From the NCBI GenBank assembly GCA_050952065.1, contig JBMNKF010000007.1, forward strand, positions 248,001 to 312,000: DNA of 64,000 nucleotides, read 5' to 3'. This stretch comes from JAXGZG01 sp050952065 (GTDB lineage: Bacteria > Bacillota > Sulfobacillia > Fermentithermobacillales > Fermentithermobacillaceae). This document shows positions 25,167 to 33,795 of the stretch, in pieces. A program made the position numbers and the translations under genes. Positions within the stretch are counted from its first letter, which is position 1. Every line of letters begins with the position of its first letter. The notes below the pieces were generated by a model. That model ran no database searches. It had not been told where the DNA came from and saw nothing but the letters and a program-made list of their open reading frames with translations.

Positions 25167-25807
25167 CTATCTGCCAGAAGAATGCATCGATGACTTAGGG
25201 CACATAACTGTTAAGTTCTGGAGCAGTCGATGGCGCGCACCGTAACGTTCGACCGCATTACATCTCTGACACTTCCCGTTCGGGAGACGATCCACAAGAA
25301 GGCTCCAGGATGAACTGTGGAGGACTTCGTTGGCTTTAACCTCCACCCACGGAACGAGTGCCGAAAGACGCTCGCTCTTCACCTCATCAACTGTGTGTTG
25401 AGCCCTTACCTCTACGGCAGCGACCAAGGAGCCTTGAGTATCAAGCAGAGCAACGTCAAGACGCCACCCGTCGGACTGCCCTACTCCAGCTGACCCAGGC
25501 TGAACGGTCAGGCAGTACTCCAGATCGGCCCGAGCCGCTTGGATCGGAAAAGGTTGATGAAAGTAACGCCGACAGTCGGAGCATCGTCTTCTTAGGATCA
25601 CGGTCGATCCGGTGTTGATAGCAGCAGCGATCTTGAGTTTGGCTCGAAGTGTGCGCGACGAATTTCGCCTCTCCTCAGGATAGCTCTCTCACCACAGTCC
25701 GGGCAGCGGTAGTTCCCGTGACGGTCACATCTTTCTGGACATACTTTGGTTCCGTTGTCGTCTATGGCGTAAGGAACCGTTGCCGTATTAGCCCGACCTG
25801 CAGTCAC
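25167..25807 (-). pseudogene. CoiA-like nuclease gene, frameshifted
   Basis: The first frame (25807-25598) has CPERC and CPDCGERAILRRGEIRRAHF, the zinc-ribbon and HF motif of CoiA-like proteins, then stops. The adjacent frame continues as AKLKIAAAINTGSTVI, CSDCRRYF, and then WRLDVALLDTQGSLVAAVEVRAQH with a later WVEVKANEVL, the restriction-endonuclease-like core (R.DVal, E-V, H) of the family. The join lies around 25640-25650, where the expected A-H and E-S-x-x-H residues are missing, so there is a short deletion plus frameshift. CoiA-like proteins occur in competence and in mobile or defence loci. GTG at 25807 follows a GGAGG site. Confidence 0.7.
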
Positions 25808-25876
25808 TTACAATCCCCTCCCACTTCTCCTTGATCCATTTTTCAGTTCATATTGGCTTCTCGCATACCGATGCCT

Positions 25877-28800
25877 CTACATGCCCGCCAGCAGTTCCTT
25901 AACCAACGGGTCTAATACAAGTGCGCGTGGTTCATCTCCTCGCTGGCCCTTAGTACCTTTTCGCCTTGCTACGGTCTCAGGTTCCACAATCCCGAGGTCC
26001 ACCAGGGCCCTGAATGAGGCGGCCCTGACCTCAGGAGCGACCGGCGGCGACTCCATCAATTCGATGTCACAAGGCTGAATCGGCTCCATCTCGGCCACAA
26101 ACTTGGCCAGTTCCTCTCCATAGGCAACTGCTTTAAAACCAGTTGAGGAGATGAATTGACGGGTGATCTTGAGATCCTTCACGATAGCTACTCGAAGCGC
26201 TCTCGCTTCCGGCCTGGGATCGCTGTGGTCACGATGCTGGGGCGAAGCGTAGAGCTCATGCAGAAGAGACGGCCAACCGCTGGTAGCGCGCCTGACAACG
26301 TCCACAACAGCGGCACCACCCAGAAAGCCCTCGTCTCTGAGCATCATCTCCACAGCATGGGCTTCCCACTTACGGATGACCAACGGCTGACCCACTACTG
26401 CCAGTATCCTATCTCTGTCGCTTTGAGGCAGCCGGTACCACACGGCGATCTCGGACGGACCAAAGAGCACCGCAAGAACCACTTGTCTCTTCGGTGATTT
26501 CTCTTGCATCCCTTGTTGAATGCCCAACACCACGTCTACCAAGGGTTCTGGGAACAGCAGCAACTGCTCGGCTGCAATTGGCACCAGGGTGGGACTACCC
26601 TTTGATACGAGCCGGCCACGCAACCACGTCTGGAGGCTAGCAAGACAAGCGCATTCAGGAACAAGAGTGTGAACGTCACGCTCGCCTTTTTCGTTCCTGG
26701 ACCCGAAAATCTCCTTGAGTCCGTCTTTCACCCTGTCTAGTCCTAATGCGGACGACCCGAAAATGAAGCTGATGCTTGTTGGGTTCTTTAGAAGTGTTGC
26801 CTCCTGAGCCAAGGTAAGCGGGCGCCAACCATCCGAATCCTCAAACCGGGTTCTTCGATCCAGAGCGATCTCCCTGCTGGGAGGTTGTTTCTGTCCCAGT
26901 ACTCGCAACTTGTCTTGGACCTCAGCCTTTGACCCGAGCGCCGTAACAATGTTCGCGTTGCGAAGTCTATAGCCTCGACCGGTCCGCACCAAGATGCCCA
27001 ATCCGGTCAATTCATCCAGGAGAGACCGGCATTCCTCTTCGTCTATTGAGTTGAACGCTGCAGGCCAAGCGACTCTGGCTTCGTGCAGACACTCTTCGAC
27101 GCTGAACTCCTGCCGATATCCATCCTGCATGTCCCTCTGAGCATCTATGATTGCGTAAGCCAAGACGGCATAGCGGTCATCGAGATCCAAAGTCCACTCA
27201 AAACGTTCCCTCATCCGCCCCCTGACTTCTTGGTTTCTGAACACCATCTCCACCATGTCTACAGTAACCTTGTAAGGGGGAGCCGTCTTGGTCGCCATGT
27301 TGACCAGTTCTGAACAAAACAGCTGTATCAGAGCCGGGTGACTGTTGGCGTAGGCAAGAATCCGGTACACGGGATCATCACTTGAGAACCGGAAGCCCAG
27401 TGTCGACAGCGGCTCCTTAATCAGGCGGATCGCTGACCTTGGATCAAGTGGACCTATCACTATGGGGGCCTTGAAGTGGGCAAATGGGTGATTCGGGATG
27501 GTGCAGTATTTCTGAACGCTATGGAGTCCCGAAAAGACCACCTTGAAGCGCCGGCCCGTCGAATCCATGAGAGCTTTCAACTGCTGGACAACTGTAAAGG
27601 GCGACTTGCTACTACCATCCACTCTAAGAAAGTCATCAGCCTCGTCTAACAGCACCCATATTCTGAGGTCCGGTTTCGACGCAACTTGCGCTTTCACTGC
27701 TGATACGACGTCATCGACCGATGCCTTCGCGCTCACTGGAAAACCAGCTTCGTAAAGCCCCCGGGCGACATGCTTCCATACTGACGCCGGATGGCTATCT
27801 GCGCCCGGTTTGCCGACCTGCTTGATGTCTCGATAGACAACGTATTGGTTGAACGCGGGCCGCTGGTAGCGGCGCGCGAACTCCCTAAGACAGGCAGACT
27901 TACCTAATTGTCTTCCCCCGTACAACACTGCGCTGCCCAGACTGTCTTCTATCTCTTGAATCACCTTTTCTCTTCCCTGGAACACTTCCGGGGGCACGAT
28001 AGGCCCAGAGAAAGAGTACGGGTTCGCGTACCCCCACAACATCGCGCAAGATACACACGCATGAAGCCGGTTTTTTCTCTGCCCGGCAAGGAAGTGGATC
28101 AGGATGTCATCAACGAGCAGTGCCGTTAGCCTCGTCTCCCGACATAGAGTTCCCCAGTCTTGACGCTGCTTTCGTGTCATGCGACCCAGATAGAGAACCA
28201 ACGGATTCTTGACGCCAAGCTGTTTGAGAAGTCCCGAGAGGGTGTGTTCATCTGGACGGTCCCAAACGACTACTACGTCACACGTACCGTTGAGACCCGA
28301 ACCGAACTGTGGAAGCGGGCTCCTCTGAAACAGACCGACTTTCACCCGGAAGTGATGGTAGTCGTCCCCGCCCTTAACAGACTGGACAGTGCCTACATCT
28401 AGGAAACCAAGGTAGGCCATTAGCACCGCGATGTCGTGGTGTAGGTTTTTCCGGTCCTTCGCTTTCGGGCGTTGCTTGATGTACGCCAGTGCATCCAGAG
28501 CACTCTGAATCTCGCTGCGACGCGTTCCGGCAAGACCGCCCGTGCCTATGCCGGCAATGGACTGTCCACGGATCAAAGCGCGCCTAACCAGGTTTGCGTC
28601 CCTATCGAGAGCCTCCCTGAGGTTTTCTGCAACGTCCAGAAACAGCGCTGCCCAATCTTCCGTCTCTTCTTCCTCGTCCTCCGGTTCGGAGTAACCCGTT
28701 CTGGTCCGAAGGATGTCTTCTGCCCTGCCAAGATACTCATCGGCCAGGAGAGTATCATCCTTCTCTAGAGCATCAGAGGCCTTTTGGGCGTACAGGCTGG

Positions 28801-29437
28801 CCGCCGCAGTGATCGCGTCTTCCTTTGCGCTGGCTATCTCCGTCTTGAGCTCGTCTAGGTGCTCCCGAAGCGCTTTTGCCCTTGCTCGACGACGGGAGTT
28901 CAGGTCCTGACTCCACTCATCGATTTCCGCCAGGAGACGGTGGACACGCAAGTCCTCACTACCCTCAATTCCCTGGACGACGCTGTCAAAGACGGCCTTG
29001 TCTTGTTCAGAAAGCGTGCTGTCTATGGTAGCCGCTTCGATGGCGTTCCTCAATTCCTCCAATTTCTCGGTCAGTTCTCGCCGCGCTTCGCGATACATTT
29101 CATCAACGGTTCTCGCCGTCTGTTCGGCTTCCGATGGCTCGATGCTCTTTAGGTGCTCAAGCACAAGGGACGCGCTATAGAAGTCCTTTCGCCGAGCATG
29201 TGAAAGAGCTACTTCGCGCCACGGGAGCGGATCTTCGAGAGCCTTAACTAGCGTCCCGGTCTGTTCATAGTTGAGATTCTCTGGCAATGGTTCGTCGGGC
29301 GTGATCGGAACCTCGTCTAGCCGGAGGAGCGGCGCCTGCAGATCGCGCAGCCAGTGACTTGGCGCTGTAGCCGGACAAGATAAAATCCCCACAAGTGGAC
29401 AAACTTTTTCCCCACTTTCGGACAAGATCGTCCCCAC
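25877..29437 (-). CDS. Very large STAND/AAA-like ATPase, 5' end replaced by IS21
   Basis: The open frame is 1186 residues, but codons 1-17 are the end of the IS21 element, so the native start is lost. Residues about 60-270 are charged and coiled-coil rich. Near residue 470 there is CVSCAMLWGY and then a QGRE motif leading to a Walker A (VLYGGRQLGKSACL, near residue 504) and a Walker B (WVLLDEADDFL, near residue 596), with a sensor-like FKVVFSGLHS. A winged-helix-like stretch follows (about residues 730-830), then more than 300 residues without a known domain. GGRQxGKS ATPases of this kind often sit in defence or regulatory loci. It follows a CoiA-like nuclease gene by about 70 bases. Whether it is still expressed is unknown. 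Confidence 0.7.
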   Translation of the reverse strand: MGTILSESGEKVCPLVGILSCPATAPSHWLRDLQAPLLRLDEVPITPDEPLPENLNYEQTGTLVKALEDPLPWREVALSHARRKDFYSASLVLEHLKSIEPSEAEQTARTVDEMYREARRELTEKLEELRNAIEAATIDSTLSEQDKAVFDSVVQGIEGSEDLRVHRLLAEIDEWSQDLNSRRRARAKALREHLDELKTEIASAKEDAITAAASLYAQKASDALEKDDTLLADEYLGRAEDILRTRTGYSEPEDEEEETEDWAALFLDVAENLREALDRDANLVRRALIRGQSIAGIGTGGLAGTRRSEIQSALDALAYIKQRPKAKDRKNLHHDIAVLMAYLGFLDVGTVQSVKGGDDYHHFRVKVGLFQRSPLPQFGSGLNGTCDVVVVWDRPDEHTLSGLLKQLGVKNPLVLYLGRMTRKQRQDWGTLCRETRLTALLVDDILIHFLAGQRKNRLHACVSCAMLWGYANPYSFSGPIVPPEVFQGREKVIQEIEDSLGSAVLYGGRQLGKSACLREFARRYQRPAFNQYVVYRDIKQVGKPGADSHPASVWKHVARGLYEAGFPVSAKASVDDVVSAVKAQVASKPDLRIWVLLDEADDFLRVDGSSKSPFTVVQQLKALMDSTGRRFKVVFSGLHSVQKYCTIPNHPFAHFKAPIVIGPLDPRSAIRLIKEPLSTLGFRFSSDDPVYRILAYANSHPALIQLFCSELVNMATKTAPPYKVTVDMVEMVFRNQEVRGRMRERFEWTLDLDDRYAVLAYAIIDAQRDMQDGYRQEFSVEECLHEARVAWPAAFNSIDEEECRSLLDELTGLGILVRTGRGYRLRNANIVTALGSKAEVQDKLRVLGQKQPPSREIALDRRTRFEDSDGWRPLTLAQEATLLKNPTSISFIFGSSALGLDRVKDGLKEIFGSRNEKGERDVHTLVPECACLASLQTWLRGRLVSKGSPTLVPIAAEQLLLFPEPLVDVVLGIQQGMQEKSPKRQVVLAVLFGPSEIAVWYRLPQSDRDRILAVVGQPLVIRKWEAHAVEMMLRDEGFLGGAAVVDVVRRATSGWPSLLHELYASPQHRDHSDPRPEARALRVAIVKDLKITRQFISSTGFKAVAYGEELAKFVAEMEPIQPCDIELMESPPVAPEVRAASFRALVDLGIVEPETVARRKGTKGQRGDEPRALVLDPLVKELLAGM

Positions 29438-29450
29438 TTTAGGACAATAA
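29386..29450 (+). repeat. Left end of IS21 with three TCCCCAC terminal repeats
   Basis: Three direct copies of a TCCCCAC-(A/T)-(A/T)-(G/T)-x-GGAC unit begin at 29386, 29409 and 29431. The first 30 bases match the reverse complement of the right end except at a few positions, including the shared CAAACTTTTTCCCCAC stretch. Confidence 0.85.
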
Positions 29451-29525
29451 AGAAGGCCTGCTCCGAGCCGAGCAGAAGGTTTCTGTTACCAGCAATCAAC
29501 CTTCTCAGCAAAGGAGCAAGCCAAC

Positions 29526-31055
29526 TTGATTGGAGTTGAACTACTTGTGGAGATCCAGTTCCTTGCCCGCCAGGGACTAAACAAGACCCAGATAGCCCGC
29601 CGCCTTGGCGTTGACCGCAAGACCGTGCGGAAAAGCCTTGCCCTAGATGTCGATGAATTCGTCAAGAACCCGGCCAAATGGCCGTCGATTCTGGACCCCT
29701 ACAAGCGCTACCTCCAATATCGACTGGAGATGTTACCGGAACTCAGCGCGGTCCGGCTCTACCGTGAGATAAGCACTCTATCGTGCCCTGGAGGAAAGGG
29801 CGCTGAACTGCTGCCCGACATTCCCTACCAAGGCTCTGAGAGGACCGTCAGGCGCTACGTGTCCGAGATAAGACCCCGGAACGCCAGAGTGTACCGCCCG
29901 ATTGAGACTCTGCCCGGGGAACAGGCTCAAGCTGACTGGGGTCACTTCGGCCACATCACGCTTGGCGGTGTCCGTCGCCCACTTTACGCCTTCTCCTTCG
30001 TTCTCAGTTACTCACGGGTTCGCTACGTTGAGTTTACCACGTCCCAGGACATGGTCACATTCCTAACCTGCCTCAAGCACGCTCTGGAGTACATAGCCGG
30101 AGTGCCGCAGGTTGTCCTTTTTGACAACGCCAAGACCGTGGTGAGCGAGCGAGTCGGCTCGGTCATCCAGTTCAGTGAGGACCTTCTGAGGTTCGCCGCG
30201 AGGTACAAGTTCAAACCGGAAGCCTGCTGGCTGAATGACCCTGAATCCAAAGGCAAAGTCGAAAGCAGCATCAAGTACGTACGATGGGATTTCTTCTACG
30301 GCAGGCCTGTCACTGACCCCGAATCGTTGAACCGGGAAGCGCTGGAGTGGTGTGATGAGGTGGCCAACGAAAAGGTCCACGAAGCCACGATGGAAGTACC
30401 CTCGGACCGGCTTTCCGAAGAGAGAAAGGCGCTGGCAGCCCTGCCCGAAAGGCCGGTTAGCGTGTTCCAACGAGTAACAAGGTTCGTGAGGAAGGACTGC
30501 ACGTTCTCTTTCGAGACCAATCAGTACTCGGTGCCCGCGGCCTACGCCCGGAAAAGAATCGAGGTGTGTGTCTACCCTGACCGGCTGGAGGCCTTCGCGG
30601 GGGGAGAACGCGTGGCTGTTCATGGAAGATGCATGGAAAGAGGGCGTCTGGTGCTTAACGAGGCCCACTACCAAGACCGTTTCCACGGGCTGCGTCAGAG
30701 GAAAGACTCTCTGCAGACCCAGTTCGAAAGCATCGGCGACTCGGCGCCTCTTTACCTCAAGGGCTTGGCCCGGTCAAGGCAGGGTCATCTCAGGGAACAA
30801 GCCCGGCAGATCCTGGCGCTGGCCGCCGAGTACGGGAACGAGGCAGTGAACTTGGCCATGTCCCGAGCCAACCACTTTGGCCAGTACAGTTACGGGACCC
30901 TGAAGCAGATTGTCTTGAAACAGCTCCAGGTCCCCGGCGCTCTTCCTGTTGACCCTCGACAGCTCATTCAGGCCCCGTACAATGGCCCCTATGTAGAGGT
31001 GGAACGCCGCTCCCTGGGCGACTACGTCAAACTTGTGGAGGTGGCCGGGAGATGA
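29526..31055 (+). CDS. istA: IS21-family transposase IstA
   Basis: A 509-residue DDE transposase. The N-terminus has a helix-turn-helix (TQIARRLGVDRKTVRKSLA) that should bind the terminal repeats. The RNase H-like integrase core starts near residue 130, with QAQADWGH holding the first catalytic aspartate, VVLFDNAKTVV the second, and the glutamate in NDPESKGKVESSIKYV. The TTG start at 29526 is nine bases after AAGGAG. The frame is intact, so the element may still be active. Confidence 0.93.
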   Translation: MIGVELLVEIQFLARQGLNKTQIARRLGVDRKTVRKSLALDVDEFVKNPAKWPSILDPYKRYLQYRLEMLPELSAVRLYREISTLSCPGGKGAELLPDIPYQGSERTVRRYVSEIRPRNARVYRPIETLPGEQAQADWGHFGHITLGGVRRPLYAFSFVLSYSRVRYVEFTTSQDMVTFLTCLKHALEYIAGVPQVVLFDNAKTVVSERVGSVIQFSEDLLRFAARYKFKPEACWLNDPESKGKVESSIKYVRWDFFYGRPVTDPESLNREALEWCDEVANEKVHEATMEVPSDRLSEERKALAALPERPVSVFQRVTRFVRKDCTFSFETNQYSVPAAYARKRIEVCVYPDRLEAFAGGERVAVHGRCMERGRLVLNEAHYQDRFHGLRQRKDSLQTQFESIGDSAPLYLKGLARSRQGHLREQARQILALAAEYGNEAVNLAMSRANHFGQYSYGTLKQIVLKQLQVPGALPVDPRQLIQAPYNGPYVEVERRSLGDYVKLVEVAGR

Positions 31056-31822
31056 GTTCCATGGAAAGCCTTGAGGCAGGACTTAAGCGCCTGAAACTGC
31101 GACGTTTCCGTGAGATTCTCGAGTCGGATGCTGAACGTGAGCAGCTCATGCGTTTCAAAGACCCGCTCTCACTGGTGACCTATCTGGTGGACCAAGAGGT
31201 GATGGCCAGAGACGCCACGCAGAAGGAACTCCGCTTTCGCGTGGCGCGGTTCCCCTCCGGAAAGACCCTGGATAAGTTCGATTTTGGACTTCAGCCGGCG
31301 GTAAACGAGGCGCGAGTCCGGATGTTGGCAAACCTGGACTTCGTGAGAGCGGCAGAGAACGTGATCTTCTTGGGACCCAGTGGTGTCGGGAAGTCGCACC
31401 TGGCGATCTCCTTGGGCCACTTGGCCGTGGAAGCCGGGTACAACGTACGCTTCACAACAGCCCAGGACCTTGTCGACAACCTCTACGCCTCTTTGGCTGA
31501 CGGCAACTTCAAACGAGAGCTTGAGCGCTACGCCAAGTTCGACCTGCTCATCATCGATGAATTAGGGTTTCTCAGTCTGGACAAGACAGCCTCGAACCAC
31601 TTCTTCCAGGTCATCAACCAGGCATACGAACGACAGGCTGTCATCGTGACGAGCAACAGACCGTTTCAGGAGTGGTCCGGGGTCTTCCACGACTCGGTCA
31701 TCGTCACGGCGATCCTCGACAGACTGCTGCATCACGCTCACCTGTTCAACCTAAAAGGTGACAGCTACCGTTTGAGAGATCACGTGAAGAGGGACGGCAA
31801 GGAGGTGGCGCCGCTGGCCTAA
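31052..31822 (+). CDS. istB: IS21-family helper ATPase IstB
   Basis: A 256-residue AAA+ ATPase related to DnaC that selects targets and stimulates IstA. The Walker A motif is FLGPSGVGKSHLAISL, the Walker B motif is LLIIDELGFLSLD, and a sensor AVIVTSNRPFQEW follows. Its ATG overlaps the istA TGA (ATGA), the arrangement usual in the family. Confidence 0.94.
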   Translation: MSSMESLEAGLKRLKLRRFREILESDAEREQLMRFKDPLSLVTYLVDQEVMARDATQKELRFRVARFPSGKTLDKFDFGLQPAVNEARVRMLANLDFVRAAENVIFLGPSGVGKSHLAISLGHLAVEAGYNVRFTTAQDLVDNLYASLADGNFKRELERYAKFDLLIIDELGFLSLDKTASNHFFQVINQAYERQAVIVTSNRPFQEWSGVFHDSVIVTAILDRLLHHAHLFNLKGDSYRLRDHVKRDGKEVAPLA

Positions 31823-31865
31823 AGCTGTCTAGCACTACCGATTCGAAACGTCAGCGAACGACAAA

Positions 31866-31899
31866 GGAGGTGGGGAAAAAGTTTGGCCGAAAGTGGGGA
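31866..31899 (-). repeat. Right end of IS21
   Basis: Read on the reverse strand from 31899 it begins TCCCCACTTTCGGCC and continues with CAAACTTTTTCCCCAC, the inverted counterpart of the left end. Confidence 0.85.
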
Positions 31900-31972
31900 G
31901 ATTTAAATGGCCGTTGACATCATAAAGCTGGTTGAGATTGCAATGGCACTAAACGACGGATAAGAACACTAT

Positions 31973-32182
31973 AGAAAGAAGTCTGGTATAGACAATCGCG
32001 TCGCAGCAGGCAGTGTGATTGGACCATTACCGAAAGAGTCTGAGTCTGGCACACGTCTTGGCTACTCAAACGCAAGCCTTGTATTACTTGGTTTGGTGAT
32101 TGAAGCCGTCAGCGGAAAGCGCTATCAGCAATATGTGACAGACGTAACTCGAGTATTAGTCTGGTTGTATGTATCATCTTGA
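31973..32182 (+). pseudogene. Fragment of a class C-like serine beta-lactamase/penicillin-binding protein gene
   Basis: A 69-codon open stretch contains GTRLGYSNASLVLLGLVIEAVSGKRYQQYV. The YSN and the LLG.vIE.vSG...Y..YV pattern is the second motif region of serine beta-lactamase-family hydrolases. The catalytic SxxK, C-terminal motifs and a start codon are missing. Only the middle of a ~300-400 residue protein is left next to the IS21 right end. Confidence 0.65.
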
Positions 32183-32188
32183 TACTGG

Positions 32189-32431
32189 GTGTGTATGGCA
32201 AACGATGGCAGCTGGCAAGTGGGTCAGGGGCTCATCTATCATCCGTTAGTCTGTCAGGGGGTACCGCGTGTCACTGACTTCATGTTCACCACGTTCTACC
32301 CGTTGCTCATGTGGGTAATGATGCTGTTTGCTGTCATAACCGGATATGGGCGGACATTTGAGGGAAAAGACGGGAAAGTGGTGACCAGCAAGATGTTCGA
32401 CAACTCCATTCCCGCTGAGGTTGACGCATGA
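32189..32431 (+). pseudogene. Possible C-terminal remnant of a membrane protein
   Basis: An 80-codon frame with one strongly hydrophobic segment (FMFTTFYPLLMWVMMLFAVITGYG) followed by a polar tail ending KMFDNSIPAEVDA. It reads like the last membrane helix and tail of a transporter, and there is no clear ribosome-binding site. It sits between the beta-lactamase fragment and the desulfhydrase gene. I cannot name the family. Confidence 0.35.
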
Positions 32432-32495
32432 CACAACGAGTATTGCGTCCAATACCGCGACAACCGAAGCCAGTAACTTGAGGAGGGTGAGAGGA

Positions 32496-33557
32496 TTGGC
32501 AAAGGTTGACCTAAACGACGCAAGGCAAAGGTTGGCTCAGATTCCGAGAGAACAGATTGGTTTCTTCCCAACACCTTTGCACCGTCTCGACAATCTATCG
32601 AAGGACTTAGGTATTAGCCTCTACCTGAAGAGGGACGACCTGAGTGGTCCATCAACTTTTGGCGGTAACAAGGTCAGGAAACTCGAATACCTGCTAGCGG
32701 ATGCAAAGCGTTTGGGCGCTGAATACGTGATAACATACGGCGCAACTCAGTCAAACCATGCGATGCTTACAGCAATAGCAAGTTCTCGCGCAGGTCTCCG
32801 ACCTGTGTTGTTTCTCACTGCAGTTGTTCCACCGGACCCAAAGGACCTGCGAGGTAATCTGCTTCTGGACCACGTCCTGGGAGCCGAGATACACATCCTC
32901 CCGATGCAACCAGGCATGAGCATGGCCGACGCCTCAGCCGCAAGGTATGAATCTGCCAAACTCAGAATCATGGAACTCGAGTCTCTCGGACATCGCTGTT
33001 ACAAAATACCTGGGGGCGGAGCAAGCCCTGTAGGCTGTCTCGCGTTCGCCTCTGGGTATCTTGAGATGATGGAGCAGGCTCAGCGAGAAGGTGTGGACGA
33101 TTTCGACTATATCGTGCACGCCTCAGGAAGCGGAGGTACTTTGGCGGGGCTGACAGCTGGACGTGCCCTATCGGGCTCAAGAGCGGCGATTCTATCATTT
33201 GCATCGGGTTTTAAAGGTGCTGACTACGCCAGCAACGTTGCTGATATGGCAAACAAGGCGTTATCTCTTATCGACTGCACTCCCTTAGTGGCTCCCGAGG
33301 ACATAAAGTTCGACATGGGCTACGTCGGACAGGGCTATGAGTGTCCAACCGATGCATCGACAGACGCAGTCAGGTTGTTTGCCAGACGTGAAGGCGTTTT
33401 GTTTGATCCTGTGTACACTTCTAAAGCGCTAGCAGGGATGCTTGAGTACATTGATCTTGGGACCATTCCGAAGGGCAGTAAGGTGCTGTTCTGGCATACA
33501 GGCGGAGTCACTGCACTATTCGCAGAAGCAGCCATTGTGGGGGATGTACACAGGTAA
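32496..33557 (+). CDS. PLP-dependent D-cysteine desulfhydrase / ACC deaminase-like
   Basis: A 353-residue fold-type II PLP enzyme. It has LYLKRDDLSGPSTFGGNKVRKLEYL with the Schiff-base lysine in GGNKVRK, the AxQSNHA segment (YGATQSNHAM) and HASGSGGTLAGL, which binds the cofactor phosphate, and a C-terminal FWHTGGVTALF. These features fit D-cysteine desulfhydrase (DcyD) and ACC deaminase, which release pyruvate or ketobutyrate with ammonia; sequence alone does not separate them. The TTG start at 32496 follows GGAGGG by eight bases; the longer frame from 32421 has no good site. Confidence 0.88.
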   Translation: MAKVDLNDARQRLAQIPREQIGFFPTPLHRLDNLSKDLGISLYLKRDDLSGPSTFGGNKVRKLEYLLADAKRLGAEYVITYGATQSNHAMLTAIASSRAGLRPVLFLTAVVPPDPKDLRGNLLLDHVLGAEIHILPMQPGMSMADASAARYESAKLRIMELESLGHRCYKIPGGGASPVGCLAFASGYLEMMEQAQREGVDDFDYIVHASGSGGTLAGLTAGRALSGSRAAILSFASGFKGADYASNVADMANKALSLIDCTPLVAPEDIKFDMGYVGQGYECPTDASTDAVRLFARREGVLFDPVYTSKALAGMLEYIDLGTIPKGSKVLFWHTGGVTALFAEAAIVGDVHR

Positions 33558-33712
33558 GAGCAATAGTCGCTGCCAACCATAATCATATGGTAGGTGAGAT
33601 GGCCAACCAACTATCCTCATACCTCCACCCTACCCGGCAAGCGTCCAGTCCAACTCGATGACCATGATGAGGACCGGCTTTACCGCGTTCAGACGGTTTC
33701 CTACGACGAACA

Positions 33713-33748
33713 GGCAGGGCCCTGTGCGACACTGCACAAGGCCCTGCC
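33713..33748. terminator. Strong inverted repeat between convergent genes
   Basis: GGCAGGGCC-CT-GTGC pairs with GCAC-AA-GGCCCTGCC around a small loop. It lies between the rightward desulfhydrase gene and the leftward SLH gene. It lacks a T-run on either strand, so factor-independent termination is only possible. Confidence 0.45.
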
Positions 33749-33795
33749 ACCTATCGTGAACTTCCTCAGGTAGCCGGAACTGAGCTCAGCCTACC

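Larger units (their letters stand above)
29386..31899 (+). mobile_element. IS21-family insertion sequence
   Basis: A 2.5 kb element with istA and istB overlapping by four bases, flanked by inverted, repeated ends. Each end has several copies of TCCCCAC followed by TTTCGG/AAGTGG and AC/CC: at 29386, 29409 and 29431 on the left, and reverse complements ending at 31899 and 31876 on the right. Multiple terminal repeats of this kind are typical of IS21. A target-site duplication is not obvious (left flank GATAAAA, right flank GATTTAAA). The insertion cut the large ATPase gene. Confidence 0.9.

Noticed and set aside
29378..31907. Target-site duplication around IS21
   Set aside because: The flanks GATAAAA and GATTTAAA share only GAT and an A/T-rich run, which is not a convincing duplication.
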